DNA of 64,000 nt from Cristatella mucedo (lineage: Eukaryota > Bryozoa > Phylactolaemata > Cristatellidae). The notes under the pieces are model-generated. The model made no database searches. It saw only the letters and a program-made list of their open reading frames with translations, and was not told where the DNA came from. Location of the stretch: the NCBI GenBank assembly GCA_009760855.2, contig WPIO01000001.1, positions 1,455,501-1,519,500 on the forward strand, read 5' to 3'. The stretch's first letter is position 1. Each line of letters opens with the position of its first letter. Positions 39,005 to 50,990 of the stretch are shown in pieces. A program made the position numbers and the translations under genes.

Positions 39005-42000
39005 CTTGGCTCCCGAATGCAAACAGAAACTCCTTAGGTTGTGGGTTCCCAAAAAAACTCTAGCGTATAGCCCCAGGCGCTTTTAGCAGTTTCAGATGGA
39101 GATACATAACTACTCGTGGGACTCCAAATATTCCACAGTTGCTCACTCAGTCTTGCATTTTCACACCGACCTTTTAGCAGTTTGCGAATGTATATGTCTT
39201 CCTGGTATTTTTATCAACGGTGCCATCACAGGCTCTCATAGGCCAATTTATCACAAGCAGCACCAGCATTTTCTACAGTAACAAAGCTAAGAACTCAAAT
39301 TATTTCGACATTTATTCGGAGATTTTTCTTGTCATTGCATTCGGCTGCAAAAATTAAATGTTGAAAATTGCATTAAAGATTATGTTGAAAACCAAAACAG
39401 CATATAACTAGCCGAGCTTCAGGAAAGATGGTTGAACAGGCATTCTCACCAACTGTATTAAATCTTGACAAAGAAATAGCCTGATTCAGGGTTCGCATTA
39501 CAAATAAATGACTAAGCTAGAGGAGCCATATTTATTTTCAAGAAAGCCGCCTTAGCTATGAAATTGTACTATGCAAAACGTAGTGGGCTAAGGAAGTATT
39601 CGGCGTCGATGAGTACCCCAGTCCCGTCGTTGGCAGTCCTGCCAACATGCCGTGCGTACGCCCGGGTAAGATCATGTGACGATTGCATGCCTCGATCGTC
39701 GGCAGCAGATTTTCTTGAGGTTGGGCATCCGCCTCAGGAAGTCATTGGCTTGTGTGGCCGGTGCTGAGGCAAGGCGATAATGCCCTGTCAGCTGGCAGGC
39801 AGTGTCCAGACAGCCGTGGGCTGGGCTTTTGGCATACAAGTGATCAATTTTGAGTAAAAGAGCCTGGTAAATCTATCGAATCACTCGCTTAAAAATTATT
39901 CTAGTTTCTTACTGTTGTTGTTCATGCATGCGAAAAGGTTTCTTGCACTGAGCCCATTTGTCCGTTCACCGTTATTAAGGCATCATTTTCGGCATGCTTT
40001 TGACTCATTTACTAATGTTGCAGCACCAGATCAAGAATGCCTAACTAAATGGCGTCCCTACCATCGTCACCGCTTTTGATGTTCAAAGTCACAAATAGGA
40101 GTGGCTTTAGTTGCGGTCCTGTTCTAATCATTGATAACTGTGTGATTAATGCATTAAACAACTGACATGTCTAAAAATCCTTATGAAACTCTTAGAACGG
40201 ACATAAAGACCCTCAGAATAAGCTACGATCTTCAAACAAATTCAGGTTTGTCATCATGGATTCAAAGATTTGCAGGTGAAAACCCTTTTTATGAACTCAT
40301 TTTTAAGTAGAAGCCTTAAAACTCTAAATTGCTTACGAGCTAAGTTTCCTTGCCTAGAAAATTTAGAATTGAGGCTGCAATATGACCCCCTGGTGACAAG
40401 CTCTCTCGGTAAATATAATTAAGATGGCCTATGTTAAGCGGAAGCTGGGGTAATTTTTTCATGAAGGTCACAGATTGAGACTAAAAACCAGCACTTGTCA
40501 GATATATGAGCAATATTTCAATCAAGCAAGCTAAACAAGTAAAGGATAAACAAGCGATATCCTGAAAGTAACAATCTTGCAGTCGTCAAGTGCTTGATTT
40601 TGAGGTTATTGTTCGTATTTACTTAGGCTAGCACGTAAGTAAATCTACACAAGAAATTGGACCTGGCATGTATTATCCTACGAGTGTGGACATATTGGAA
40701 TGTGGTTACCTGGCTAGATCTGGTGTAGATCAGAGTATGGTGGCATATTAAAACTGTCTGAATAGAAATTACATTCTAATCTTGTTGCAGCACCAATGCT
40801 CGTTGTGTTTTGTCTCATTAATAATCGATGAAGCCCACATGGTACAAATTAGTAGGAGAAGTAAACACGATACGTGAGACTATATACATGCTACACTAAA
40901 AGGTAGGCAAAGCAAATCTCCTCACAGGCCCGAGATCTAGTTTGAAGGAAAATATAAGAGTTGCATGATTTAAGTTTACAACTTATGAATATGACTTTCT
41001 CAATGCCAGCACATAGATTTGAAATTATTGTTGCTATGTTGGTCAACCTTAATTCCGGAGGAAGTAATTACAAATTGTACTTAAGGCAGGAATAATATGA
41101 TTAGAAACTTTTCAAAGAAAATTCTACAAACGCTATTCAAAAACAGTCTTGTCCGACAACATTTCAAGTAAGAAGTAAAAACAGAGTGAGATGGTTTCAG
41201 GCATGCAGCAACGTGAGCAGAATTTCAGCCGTGTCTTTGCAATAAGAAAAGCCTTAACAGTTCCAGGAAAATACCACAACAAATATGTTGCCTTTTAATG
41301 TGCAGTGCATTAACTAGTCTCGATATATGGATGACGTTTCAAAATACCTCATGGATGCCCGTGGGAAAGAATTTGGCTGTGGTAAGCGTGGGCTAGAGAT
41401 TGTCTTCTAAGGCTTCCGAGTACAGGACGGACCTTTATCTACCCTTTTCCTAGATCTCTTTACAATGCTATTTCGTATTGCCGAGTGCAATAGAGTGTGC
41501 ACTTCTTTTCCAAATGCAACAGAGGCACCGATTTTTAAGATACCCCACCAGGCTTGTGTTTTCCTCATTGGTCCTATCTTCCAAGTTGATCATTGTAGGC
41601 GCTTCACCTTTTGGTAGCACTACTGACAAGTTGTTGTGAGGGTCTTCTTATGCGCTTGTTCATGCATGTCTGAGCATGCCAGTTGGTTGCATCTAGATGG
41701 TTTGGTGAGGTTTCGTTAAATATTTGGCAGTTCCTTGAGTAGTAGAGTATATTGAATAGTTGGATTACAGAATAAGTTCTTACGAGGTGCTTTTTAAAAT
41801 ACTTATTGTCGTCAATTTTTTCAAAAAATCAGCACACATAAATTTTTCTACAATCACCAGAGTGAATTAGAACAATTTTCAGTACGAACTAAATGCTTAT
41901 TTTTTAAGAATAATGTTTATGCAAAGCATGAATGGTTTTTAATTAACCGAGCTACGAAGTTGGGAACAGTGCTAGTAAATGAGAAGTTCACGTGTCATAT

Positions 42001-42890
42001 TGTGTATGGGAACTTCAAATAAACAGTTCAATTCCTCAGACGAGGATCCCAGCCTCTCCCTGCACGTTTGTATGAGCACCTTGTTTCAGGAGGCGCGATA
42101 AATGTTCGGTGGTATTCAAGTGATCACATTGCCTAAGCAGGCACCAGCGCCCAACTGATTTAGTGGCTGGCAATAGCTCCCGGCACATTTGTTAGTCGGC
42201 AGTCTGGCGACAATCCGTGCATTTACAGTGAGTCCTTGAGAAAGGCATATGCCGAGAGCTGCCGACAATTGTCGGGTGGTTTTAGAAACAATTACAGCTG
42301 AGCTTTGCAAACAATTCTTGAAATATAAAGCCTGACAAAGGATTAAACCAGAGAAAGATAGGGCTCGACTCCACTATGCCTGTCACCTATCTATGGGCAA
42401 GCTGGACTTTTTTTGGGAGCCAGAAGACTTATTGCTAGCTTGAGCTACCCAGCCCAGAGACAGGCTACCTACGGTGTTCTCACATTTAGTGGCAGCAGTG
42501 AGACCTTGGGCGGCCTGTCCAAACGAATCAGCACATAAAGTGAGTGCAAATTTTGGAAGGCGGTGCATTTCAATGGTTTCCGGTTGAGACATTTAGTAAT
42601 GGGAAGCGCTGATATTAGGATGAGTGGATAAGATAATCTCTTCTAAGGTAATGCTTCTTCGATTGACCAAGCTGGAGCAGCCCCATGAGTCAATGCTCAA
42701 GGAAGAATGCACGGAGCAGGAGCAGCTGCCAGATTAATGAGGCAAAGACCCAGTCTAGTGACTAGAGGTAGAATGTGTGGTTCGGCATACTGAACACTGG
42801 CCCAGAACCAGCACCAACAGTTTATTGCACAAGGCACGGAGCCGAACGAAGCCCGGCTCCCTTCGCCCCCTTCTCCCACTCTACTCTCCT
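39005..42890. other. unassigned stretch
   Basis: Nearly 4 kb, mostly AT-rich, without recognisable genes or repeats. The open frame at 39558-39767 has no identifiable domain. Confidence 0.4.
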
Positions 42891-42893
42891 CCT

Positions 42894-43038
42894 CCACCAT
42901 TTGGCCACCAGAGGGTTACCAGCCAGTGTGCGTGCCACATCGCAGGTGGACCCCAGCTGTGCACCGGTCGACCCTGATGGTGAATCCACCATCTGGCCAC
43001 CCAGGGGTTACCGGCCTGTGTGCATGCCACATCACAGG
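42894..43038. repeat. two 53-bp direct repeats, period 92 bp
   Basis: The block beginning ccaccat.tggccacc and ending gccacatc.cagg occurs at 42894-42946 and 42986-43038 with a few substitutions. The flanks are GC-rich. An open frame runs through it (42775-43140) but no domain was recognised. Confidence 0.7.
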
Positions 43039-43244
43039 ATCATCAGAAGAGCCGATATCACAGGCTCACCAGAGGAACCGGCATACACTCGAACTACAGA
43101 ATGGAAGCAGTGGAAGAAGCGATGGATTGCAGAGGAGTGATATCCACACGTGGATCAGATTCGAGTGGAGTAGAGGCAGCTACATCGGAAATGGCTGGAG
43201 CTGGCCTTACTGGGATAAATGAAAAGTAGTTAGTATTGCTGATC

Positions 43245-43640
43245 TCAAAGACCTTCTTGAAGACCTGCCATTCCACAGGTGCATTGCTGCTGATGCACTG
43301 CTATGGTTCAGGTCCTGTGTCAGAGTGGAATTTCCTAGCAGGAACGGCATTAGTAATCTGAGGAGCCATTTGATTAAATAGGGGTTATCTTAGCATCCGT
43401 GCTTGGTCCACTTCTGTTTGCGATACGAAAACAATTTCTGGCTTTCATCTGTATGCTGACGAAGTGTAGCAGTACCTGGGCTTCCTCACCCCTGCGTTCT
43501 AGCACATCGAACTTGGTAAACCCCGTAGGGCGTTTTACTGACATTCGCATTTTGACTGCAGCCCAGTTTCTCACTGCAGAGTTGCCCACCATTAGCAAAG
43601 CGTTTTAAAAAATGAGTTCCGTGTCATTTCTGTAACTTTA
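43245..43640 (+). mobile_element. old LINE RT fragment A14
   Basis: Plus strand, heavily decayed. Islands are DLLEDLPFHR and ALLWFRSC (43250-43320), then LVHFCLRY (about 43405) and HLYADE (about 43445-43465), in RT order. No 3' end is attached. Confidence 0.6.
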
Positions 43641-44078
43641 GCCAGTCCAATATAGGATGCACATATGCGATAGTTAGCTAGGAAAGCACATGAAGAAAAC
43701 GTTCAGTGATCAAGCATCTCATACCCTCAGAATTTCTAAAAGAATGTGTTGCCAAAATTAAAGCTAAAATATAAATGGATTTTTTTGAATTAATAATATT
43801 AGGTATAATAAAATTGTATTGCACTCATAGAACGCAATCTCTGTCTAGGCACTTCACATAGGCTGTACGGGAAGCTCTAGAGTAAGCTATTAGTTATACA
43901 TACATACGGTTGGTTGCAGAATGCGCAGTGTCAGCACACACAAGCCAGGAAAAGACTAATCACGGGGACCTAGCAAATGCTGTAGCAACACACACGTGTA
44001 TGTTTAGGTTATTTTTAAAGGTCAAATCGGGAGATGTCGTGAAGTCAGTCACGAGTAACTTCCAGGCTTTGCCGAGCA

Positions 44079-44215
44079 GGTTTGGTCCAGCTGTTAAGAT
44101 GCTAGCCCCGACGAAGGTCTGGCTGAGGTCGTAGGCTCGAGCCCCGAAGCATATGTGAAGCGCCTGAATAGAGATCAAGTTCTCTTGGAGCGCTGTGAAC
44201 ATTTTTTTGATTTAT
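44079..44215 (+). mobile_element. SINE-2 copy 1, inserted in LINE A15
   Basis: The tRNA-like head starts ggtttggtccagctgttaag; a B-box-like ggctcgagccc lies at 44134-44144. The 3' half (aagcgcctgaatagagatca, then agttctcttggagcgct) is a LINE-A-type terminal hairpin, followed by a T-rich tail. The flanks ccgagca (left) and gagagcata (right) suggest a gagca target duplication. Confidence 0.85.
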
Positions 44216-44587
44216 TTGAGAGCATATTAAAGGCACTGTCTCCAAAAGATCTTCGAATCGTTCCATGCATTGCTTAGCGATTAAAGCCAAAAGCTGGGAT
44301 AGTATACTGCTTAGCCACATTGGGAGTAGTTCTAATAGGTGGGCAGGAGCAAAAGAATGAAGTAACCTGAGTGTAAGTGACAGAACCTTGAAGTCGATAC
44401 TTGAACTTGATTGGGAGCCAGTGGGGGTTAGCGAGAAATAGCTTGATGTAGCAATTGTGACGCTGGCAGCAGATAAGCCTGGCTGCAGAGTTTTGCACCA
44501 GCTAAGTGCTTGTTCGAATATGTCGGTAGAACAGCAGACTTGGATGGGAATGTGGTCGTTCAGTGAAAGGTCACTTTGGAATAGGAA

Positions 44588-44920
44588 CCTAATAATAATA
44601 AAAATAATAATACATTTGTGTAGCGTCCTCTAAGAACTCTTTCTAGGCGTTGTAAAGATGTTGCATAGAAAGCATTCCCGCGTTTGGTGGTAATATCCTC
44701 AATCAGCAGGCATAGTACTGTAAGCAGGTACATGCACGCACACGAGGAATCACAAAGAACCACCAAATCCTGTAATAAACAGATGCGTTTTAAACTTCTT
44801 TTTAAATATCCTGTCAGCGGGTCGTTGTAACGTGTGTCATTGTTGATTCATCCAGGCTTTGGGAGCGTAGGAACTAAAGGCCCCGGCCACCTAGATTTTG
44901 TGCATACGCCACGGTAAAAA
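44588..44920 (-). mobile_element. LINE-A 3' fragment A16 nested in A15
   Basis: A second aataataat tail and hairpin (gtgtagcgtcctctaagaac) appear inside A15, followed by the LINE-A 3' UTR (gatgcgttttaaacttcttt) and the end of ORF2. A15 sequence resumes at about 44922 with aaaagctggcagagccg. Confidence 0.75.
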
Positions 44921-45384
44921 GCTGGCAGAGCCGATCTGGAGCTACAGGACGTTGATTTTTTGAGTCATACATTGTTGGCCTATAATTATTAAGTTGGCTT
45001 TATCGTCATTCAAACTGCAGAATATCTATAGCCTTCCATATGGGCACGTCAGTAACGTCATGCCTCAAAGGGAGTTGGGAGAGCTTGACGAGCAAGAAGG
45101 CCGATTGGAATCGAAGCATCCGTAGAGATGTGAGAAATCTGCATAGAAGTAAAAGCCTAGCTATATATGCTTGGCAATTACGTCTGCAAGAGGGAGACTA
45201 TACATTGCAAAAGAAGAGGACCGAGCGAAGCGACGACTCTTAAGTACTGTGCTGTACTTGAGTGGCTAGGAGAACAACACCCAGAGAACAAACGGCACCA
45301 TTAGAATAGACTCGGCTACCATATTTTGTATAGCGTCCGTTTGCTTATGAGTGTGTAGATCAAAATAACTTTCTATTTTATGTC

Positions 45385-46080
45385 TAGATTAGTAGATTTC
45401 ATCGAAACCAGTCAAGTCTGCCTATTTGCAATTACTTTTCTGTACCATTGCAAGAATTTGTCTTGCTTAAATAAGGATGCCGCAGCCAAGGTAATCTAAG
45501 TACGGTGTAACAACGCGTCCAGAGTTGCCAAACCTCTTAATTCGTTCGCAAATCCTCCTGACTGAGACAGGGTTTAAACACGTAACACTACAGTCTCATG
45601 CTCGGCTCATCTATCCCCAACGTCGCAACAACTACGTTGCACCGAGTCTTGCTCGCATTTACTGACTTCCGGTTAAGCATGTTCTGGAACTCAATTTCTC
45701 TGTGACTGACTTTTAGGTTTTCATTTTCTTGCTCCGACTTACCTATCTGGAGTACTTCCCAGTCAAGCTTCCCATCTGCTCCTCTGACTTTTGTCATTTG
45801 GCGTTGCTTCAAAATAACCAGACACTGTTCGCAGACCGCGCCTTTAGTTCAAGTGCTTCCAAAGCATTTAACTCATTCACGATTGAAGTAATAACATCAC
45901 TTGACATTAGTTTTAAAAGAAGCTAAAATGTACCCGTTTCAAAAGCCTTTGCTTCCTCCAAGTGAATTATCCGGTTGTGCTTATGTATGCTAATATTGTT
46001 ATGTCATTTCTAATAGGATTACCTTCTTCCTTTCCAACATGTTTTAGGTGCATACGTCGCGATACTTTGATTAGAGTATT
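45385..46080 (+). mobile_element. old LINE ORF2 C-terminal relic A17
   Basis: Plus strand, degenerate match to the LINE-A ORF2 C-terminal domain. Visible words are gtcaagtctgcctatttgca, gtcttgcttaaataaggatg, acctatctggagtacttccc and gcctttagttcaagtgcttc (45405-45860). No recognisable 3' hairpin remains. Confidence 0.6.
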
Positions 46081-46880
46081 TTTAAATGTTTTATGTAATT
46101 ATTACTTTTATCGTCGGTAGTACCATAAGTCAAGTGAAACGAATGCTTAGCTTGACAAGAGCAAAGAACAGATAGCTTACACAATTGGGCGCGCTCTGTC
46201 AATTTTATTACGAAAAAGAAAATACGTGTTTCTACTGCACTGCTTACGAATAGAGAGTGTTTAGTTCATTCTTTGAGAAAATGGCCCTCTGAACCGGCAT
46301 CATCTGGAAAGAACAAACAAGCTCCCACCTACACAATATCTATGCCGCCTGCCACTGGTCTATTTGAACATTAACCTTTATATCTGCTGATATACCCATC
46401 GTTCACTAAAAATCCAGTCGCATTTTGAATGTAAAAACATTACTCAACAAGTAGTCCGCATAATGCAATGCTTAACTTGACAGTACTTGAAGGTCTTCAG
46501 GCGGTCTGCGGACATGCTAATTATGTCATGCTTCTCTTTCCTTAGGGATTCCTGCACAGGAATGGACGGATCCGTGCTTGCTTTTTACAGAACTCAGTTG
46601 AAATGGAGTGAGGTCAGCTAGCCCAATCTTGAGGTTAGTTAGCAGAGACCAATTAAAACCTCCGCATAGTCCGTCGGATCGAGACTGTGCAACATTCAAA
46701 ATACACCACCGAGCAGGTTCGCAACGAGCTAATGCCAGCACAGGACGACGTAGACCAGTACGGGATAAACCCAAGCAGAGGAGATGGGGTCTAATAACCG
46801 ATCGAAAGAAGTTATTGGCACATTAGTGCTCTGTGAACTCAGTCACACTATGGTGAGCAGGGCAGTAGTAGCCAAAGTTT
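46081..46880. other. unassigned stretch
   Basis: No gene or repeat recognised. It borders the CpG-rich block to the right. Confidence 0.4.
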
Positions 46881-47460
46881 AATTTGCAGGGGCTCGCTTG
46901 CACGACTGCGGCGGCACGGCTACGAAAAAGACCGACGAACGACGCGCCGAAGGCGCGTCGTGGGCATGGCGACAACTGCATTATACGCAGGCGAACGCAG
47001 GCGGGTGAGCACGCGTGCCGGTGCCGTTGCCGTCAAACAAGAAGCCCCTGAGCGCGAGAAAAGATTATGGAGTAACGAAGAGAAGAGAGCGAAAGAGAGG
47101 GTGATAAAGTGAGAGGGGATGGCGTGCGTACGGGCCGACGCGCAAGCGAAAAGCACGTCGCTGCAGCGCTAGTGGGGTCAAACCACGCAGCTGACCCTTC
47201 GCAATTAAAGCTCGCTCGGTCAGCGGATATGGGCAGCCAGCAGCGCCTAATGCGCTGATGCCCAGATCGACCGCCGGTCGAGAAGAGAAGTGCCAGTCGA
47301 ACGGGGGGGGGCGGAGCAGCATTGCGGCGAGGCCACGCCCAGAAGTTGCCATCGCGAGCTACTCGGAACGTCTATCGACGACCTGCGCCTCCGCTGTACT
47401 CTGCTGCTGGCGTCAGTCGCCACTTAGCACGCCGACTTTCGCGGCTTCACTCTAGCGCGA
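46881..47460. promoter_or_regulatory. CpG-rich block, possible promoter or CpG island
   Basis: This block is visibly rich in G, C and CpG compared with its AT-rich surroundings. It contains a perfect 9-bp stem hairpin at 46940-46960 and a run of 9-10 G near 47302. No coding domain was recognised in either strand (open frames at 46920-47352). It could be the promoter of a gene whose exons lie elsewhere, or a GC-rich repeat. Confidence 0.4.
46940..46960. repeat. perfect hairpin, 9-bp stem with GAA loop
   Basis: The left arm cgacgcgcc and right arm ggcgcgtcg are exact complements separated by gaa. Confidence 0.9.
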
Positions 47461-47607
47461 TTCTTCAAATATGTTCATTAAAAATATGATCGACAGTGAA
47501 AATGATACAGGGCGCCGCTCGGTTGTCTGAGCACATAATACGCCCGTCAAAATTAAAATTACTGTACGTATGGACTGTAGGCCAACGTATTCGAGCACGC
47601 CCCGGAA

Positions 47608-47655
47608 ATTCTTCAACGCCAGGTGGAGCCGCTCGACCACTCCTTGTGTGCGGGA
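47608..47655 (-). pseudogene. possible integrase scrap (Gypsy-like)
   Basis: Minus-strand residues SRTQGVVERLHLALKN, in a frame at 47452-47718, resemble the TQGVVERF..TLK segment of Gypsy-type integrases. No other integrase motif or LTR was seen, so this may be chance. Confidence 0.3.
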
Positions 47656-47744
47656 AAAAATGTTATCCAGAAAATTAGGCGTGTGATGAAACCAACTTAA
47701 TCGGTCCGTATAGTTCACGTATATGCTATCCTATGAAATGTAAT

Positions 47745-47866
47745 GTAATGTATCTCCGTCTGCAACTCCACAAAGTCATAAAGACCATGTGGGTGCTACG
47801 CAGGAGAGTTTTGTATAGCACACTCACAGCCTAAGCGGCTTTCGGTACGCATTCGGTAGCCAACAT
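47745..47866 (-). mobile_element. LINE-B 3'-end relic B4
   Basis: The plus strand reads aatgtatctccgtctgcaac, aggagagttttgtatagc and taagcggctttcggtacg, nearly identical to the 3' end of B2 (26826-26960). Only the last 120 bases are present. Confidence 0.85.
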
Positions 47867-49265
47867 CCTATCCTCTTCCTATCCTGGCCACCGATTGGCT
47901 CAGCCTCACGCAAGTTCGTATCTCATACATGTATGTTGTACATGTTTTTGTAGTCATAATTTGAAATTTGAAGCGTCTAGTGTGTCTTATTTCCTCTTAT
48001 TTTGTCTAATATTGGGTATTACGAGTGTAATGGTGACTATAGAGGTGTTATTTCATGTCCAGATGGGTCTAATAATGTTATAAACAACATGTAGAAGTTG
48101 GTGAACGGGTTTTCTATGGTCAAGCTACGAAAATATTCAATTTATAAATGAAGAATCCTACTTCGCGGAAATTCGCTTATCGAGGTAGAGTCTGGATATG
48201 ATTAACGGCGATGACGGACGACTGCACATGTGAACCATATGGTAGCACGTCTCTCTCGTCCCCCTCGCCCACCGGAATGCCTAACCTTCCAGAGACTGTA
48301 CCATGCCACACCAATCACCGAGCGGCACAGCGCCTGCTAGCATATCAGAGCCCTCAACTGGGTATCCATACCCACGCCCACCCACAAGATCACAGACGCC
48401 ACCCATACGAACAGATCAGAGACGCACTATGCCCACCCGGTGCCCATTGGCATGGGTATGTAGGAGTGTGAGCAACAGGTACCCAGTTGAGGGCTATGTA
48501 GAGTACCATTCGCATCAAGGGCACAGCCTGCTGGCGCGCTACATTGATCAGGGAGTGGAACAGCAAGCTCTTTTACCACATCGAACAAAGAGATGCACTG
48601 GCAGTGTTACCCCAAAAGCCACAGCAACTTCTGAAACGTTAAAGCGATCACTGCGTAAACTAGATGGTTCTCAAAGGGTCTAGCCGGCGACATATCTCTC
48701 GGCCGCTCTCCAGCGATTGTAGTTATCGTTGGGCGGCTTAGAAAATCCATTACCCAGTTTATGAACATAGCAGCAGCTCATTAACTACTTTTTCGGTTAA
48801 AGAATATCTTCGTATCTGATCATAATTAGTTAAATCATCAACTGTTGCAGAGCCACAGCTATCTGCACCATTAAATATGTGGCATACTGCGTCGCATTGG
48901 CTACGTACATAAATGCAGCGAACAGCTTTCCACTGAACTCAGCCGCTCAGGCCGATGTTGCTCACTGGCCTGCATAATGTCTACCGCAGGGTTCATCTGC
49001 TGTCTGCCTTCGCACTTGGGATCATGACTAGCATCGGCGAGCAGTGGCCACTAGTCAGCTTATTCACCGCATGCAACATCACCCTGTGCTCGAAGTACTT
49101 GCTCCTGTCTTTCAGCCTGTCGCCCGCCTGTGGGAACGCTATTCTTTCCCTTACCCACTGCCATGAGCTTCCGACTCGAGCAACAGCCAGCACACCTGCA
49201 GTGTTCGTGAGTAATCTACGTTAGTCTTACCCTAGCTGCGTTCTGGCTAGCTTATCCCTCCGTTG
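47867..49265. other. unassigned stretch with an inverted repeat
   Basis: No gene recognised. It contains the exact 16-bp inverted repeat 48349-48364 / 48480-48495. Overlapping open frames at 48211-48683 have no identifiable domain. Confidence 0.4.
48349..48495. repeat. 16-bp perfect inverted repeat, 115-bp spacer
   Basis: The arm agccctcaactgggta (48349-48364) is the exact reverse complement of tacccagttgagggct (48480-48495). It may be a foldback element end, or chance followed by duplication. Confidence 0.85.
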
Positions 49266-49372
49266 GTATAGCACTCAAAGTGAACCCAATCATTCTCCAG
49301 GCGCTTAACATAAACCCCAGGGCTCGAGCCTATAACCGTAGTCGTTAAATTTGATCACCATTGAGCCGGGCT
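49266..49372 (-). mobile_element. SINE-2 copy 2, diverged
   Basis: Read on the minus strand, it has gcccggctcaatggtgatca (tRNA-like head, damaged), ggctcgagccc as a B-box remnant, and the tail gcgcctggagaatgattggg then gtgctatacc, matching the LINE-derived 3' part of SINE-2. Confidence 0.7.
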
Positions 49373-50639
49373 AAGCACAATAACTCCAGCTTGGTCTTCC
49401 GACGAACCGCTACCCCTTCGCATCACTATATATGGATGCTTTTCATCTATCGCATTGAGTTCACAATGTCCGGCCTAAGTAGATGCCAAAATTCATGGGT
49501 TTTTGGTGCCAGTACAACAGGCTAGAGCATAACCCCAGGCCAAAGTATACCAGGGGTTTAAACGGCCTAGGCCACTTTATACTGTAGAGGTATATTAATG
49601 GCTTAGGCCACTGTATGCCTCATTTGGCCAAATTATACCCAGTCGTATAAATAAATGGTTTTGAGCGATAGAGATGTGAATCGATAGGTGATGGCTCACT
49701 TATTCACGCTGGCGCCGAACCTGGCACCTCATTCTCTGATCTCTCCCCAATCTTATCTTAAGGCAATCATTACTTCGATCTCTCACTAGTCTCGTCTTTT
49801 CTGCAAACTGCCATTTAAGTCAGAATGCGACTACTGTATGCGAACCTGTAGCCTTCGGGCTCTGTAGAAAGTCCAGCGTAGCAACGTGCATAGTCTTGGC
49901 GACTCTTCGCCGTTGCAAATGGTAAAACATTTATATACTGCATAGTTCTGAGTGAACCTCGATTTATTAAGGGATCTTGAAAACCCGGGATTCGCTTTCT
50001 TGTGGTAAGGGCTGTTGCCGGTGCCACCTTGCTGGTGAGGGATTTTCGCTGTTCAGCTTTAAATTCAAAAAACCGCAACTTGTTTTTCAAATGCATCTTT
50101 GCTTCAGATCGCATTTTTTCGGCTTAATTTGAGTTGTAAGCGTTCCGTTTTCCAAATTGAAGACCATCGGCAATCCATCTGTTGGGTCTGCTGAATTGCT
50201 ACAGCCGACTAGTCCGGCGGAAGCTGCTGAGGCAAGAACAGCGGACCCACTTGTAGCAGTTGCTTCCAGGCCATTGTTGTGGCCGTGTGGCACTGTCCCG
50301 AGTTTCCTTTAATAAACGACATCTGCCCGAGCCACCTTTATCTGCGCGAGACTGCCCGCACAAACATAACACCATCCTTCTATTCTGTTGGACTAAGCCT
50401 CTGGAACTCGCTTCCACACTCTTCGTAAGTCGAGCTAGCCTATGATGATGCCGCTCCTAGCAATGTTAAAGGCGACAGTAAGTTCAAGCTTTTTGACAGC
50501 AGCGGGCATAGAGCATAGGTTAGCAGGAGGACGGGTGAAGAGTATAGGCTGGTCTTATGAGCAGGTAAGTAAGAATAGCCTTTCGATGTCAATTTTTATG
50601 ACCTCCGTCTATCCTTGATACGATGCTGCGTGGCAGAAC
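49373..50639. other. unassigned stretch
   Basis: No gene recognised. Near 49540-49640 the word taggccact recurs, and a ggcctaggcc palindrome sits at 49564-49573. A related AGGCC-rich patch on the other strand lies at about 51255-51305. Confidence 0.35.
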
Positions 50640-50990
50640 CTCCTAGGGCAGTTGCCTTCTTAAACGCCTCAATTTCAGCTTGCCATAAATAAGGGGGCAA
50701 AACTTATTTACAAAGCTCGTGGATCTTGCCATGCCACGCCCCTTCCTACTCATCCTGACTGCTTACCTATTGAAAAGGTGAGCCAAAAATTCTGACACTT
50801 TCAAGGCCCACAACGGTTTGGCGCCCTCCTACCTGTCTGAGCTATTAATTGACTTTTTACCTGCTCGCGTGCTGAGCTCATCTGATTCTCTAATCATGGC
50901 TGTCCCACTTAATCAAGTTGAAGACTGTAGACGATTGTTACTTTTGCTAATAAGAGCCTTTAATGTGGAGTTTACTTCAGCATTCTCTTC
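50640..50990 (+). mobile_element. old LINE ORF2 C-terminal relic A18
   Basis: The frame FKAHNGLAPSYLSELLIDFL (about 50800-50860) followed by DCRRLLLLLIRAFN resembles the PAYLSD..P and GDRAF segments of the LINE C-terminal domain. It is highly diverged and has no 3' hairpin. Confidence 0.55.

Larger units (their letters stand above)
43790..45236 (-). mobile_element. old LINE-A-like copy A15 with two nested insertions
   Basis: Minus-strand LINE with its 3' end at about 43790 (tail, then atagaacgcaatctctgtct). The ORF2 C-terminal domain lies at 43960-44580 and the RT region at 44925-45236 (on the plus strand: ggcagagccgatctgg, agtaaaagcctagc). It is interrupted by a SINE-2 (44079-44215) and a younger LINE-A piece (44588-44920). 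Its sequence resumes on the far side of each. Confidence 0.78.

Noticed and set aside
44079..44150. Apparent tRNA-like gene
   Set aside because: It is the SINE-2 head, repeated at three other places and always followed by the LINE-type tail.
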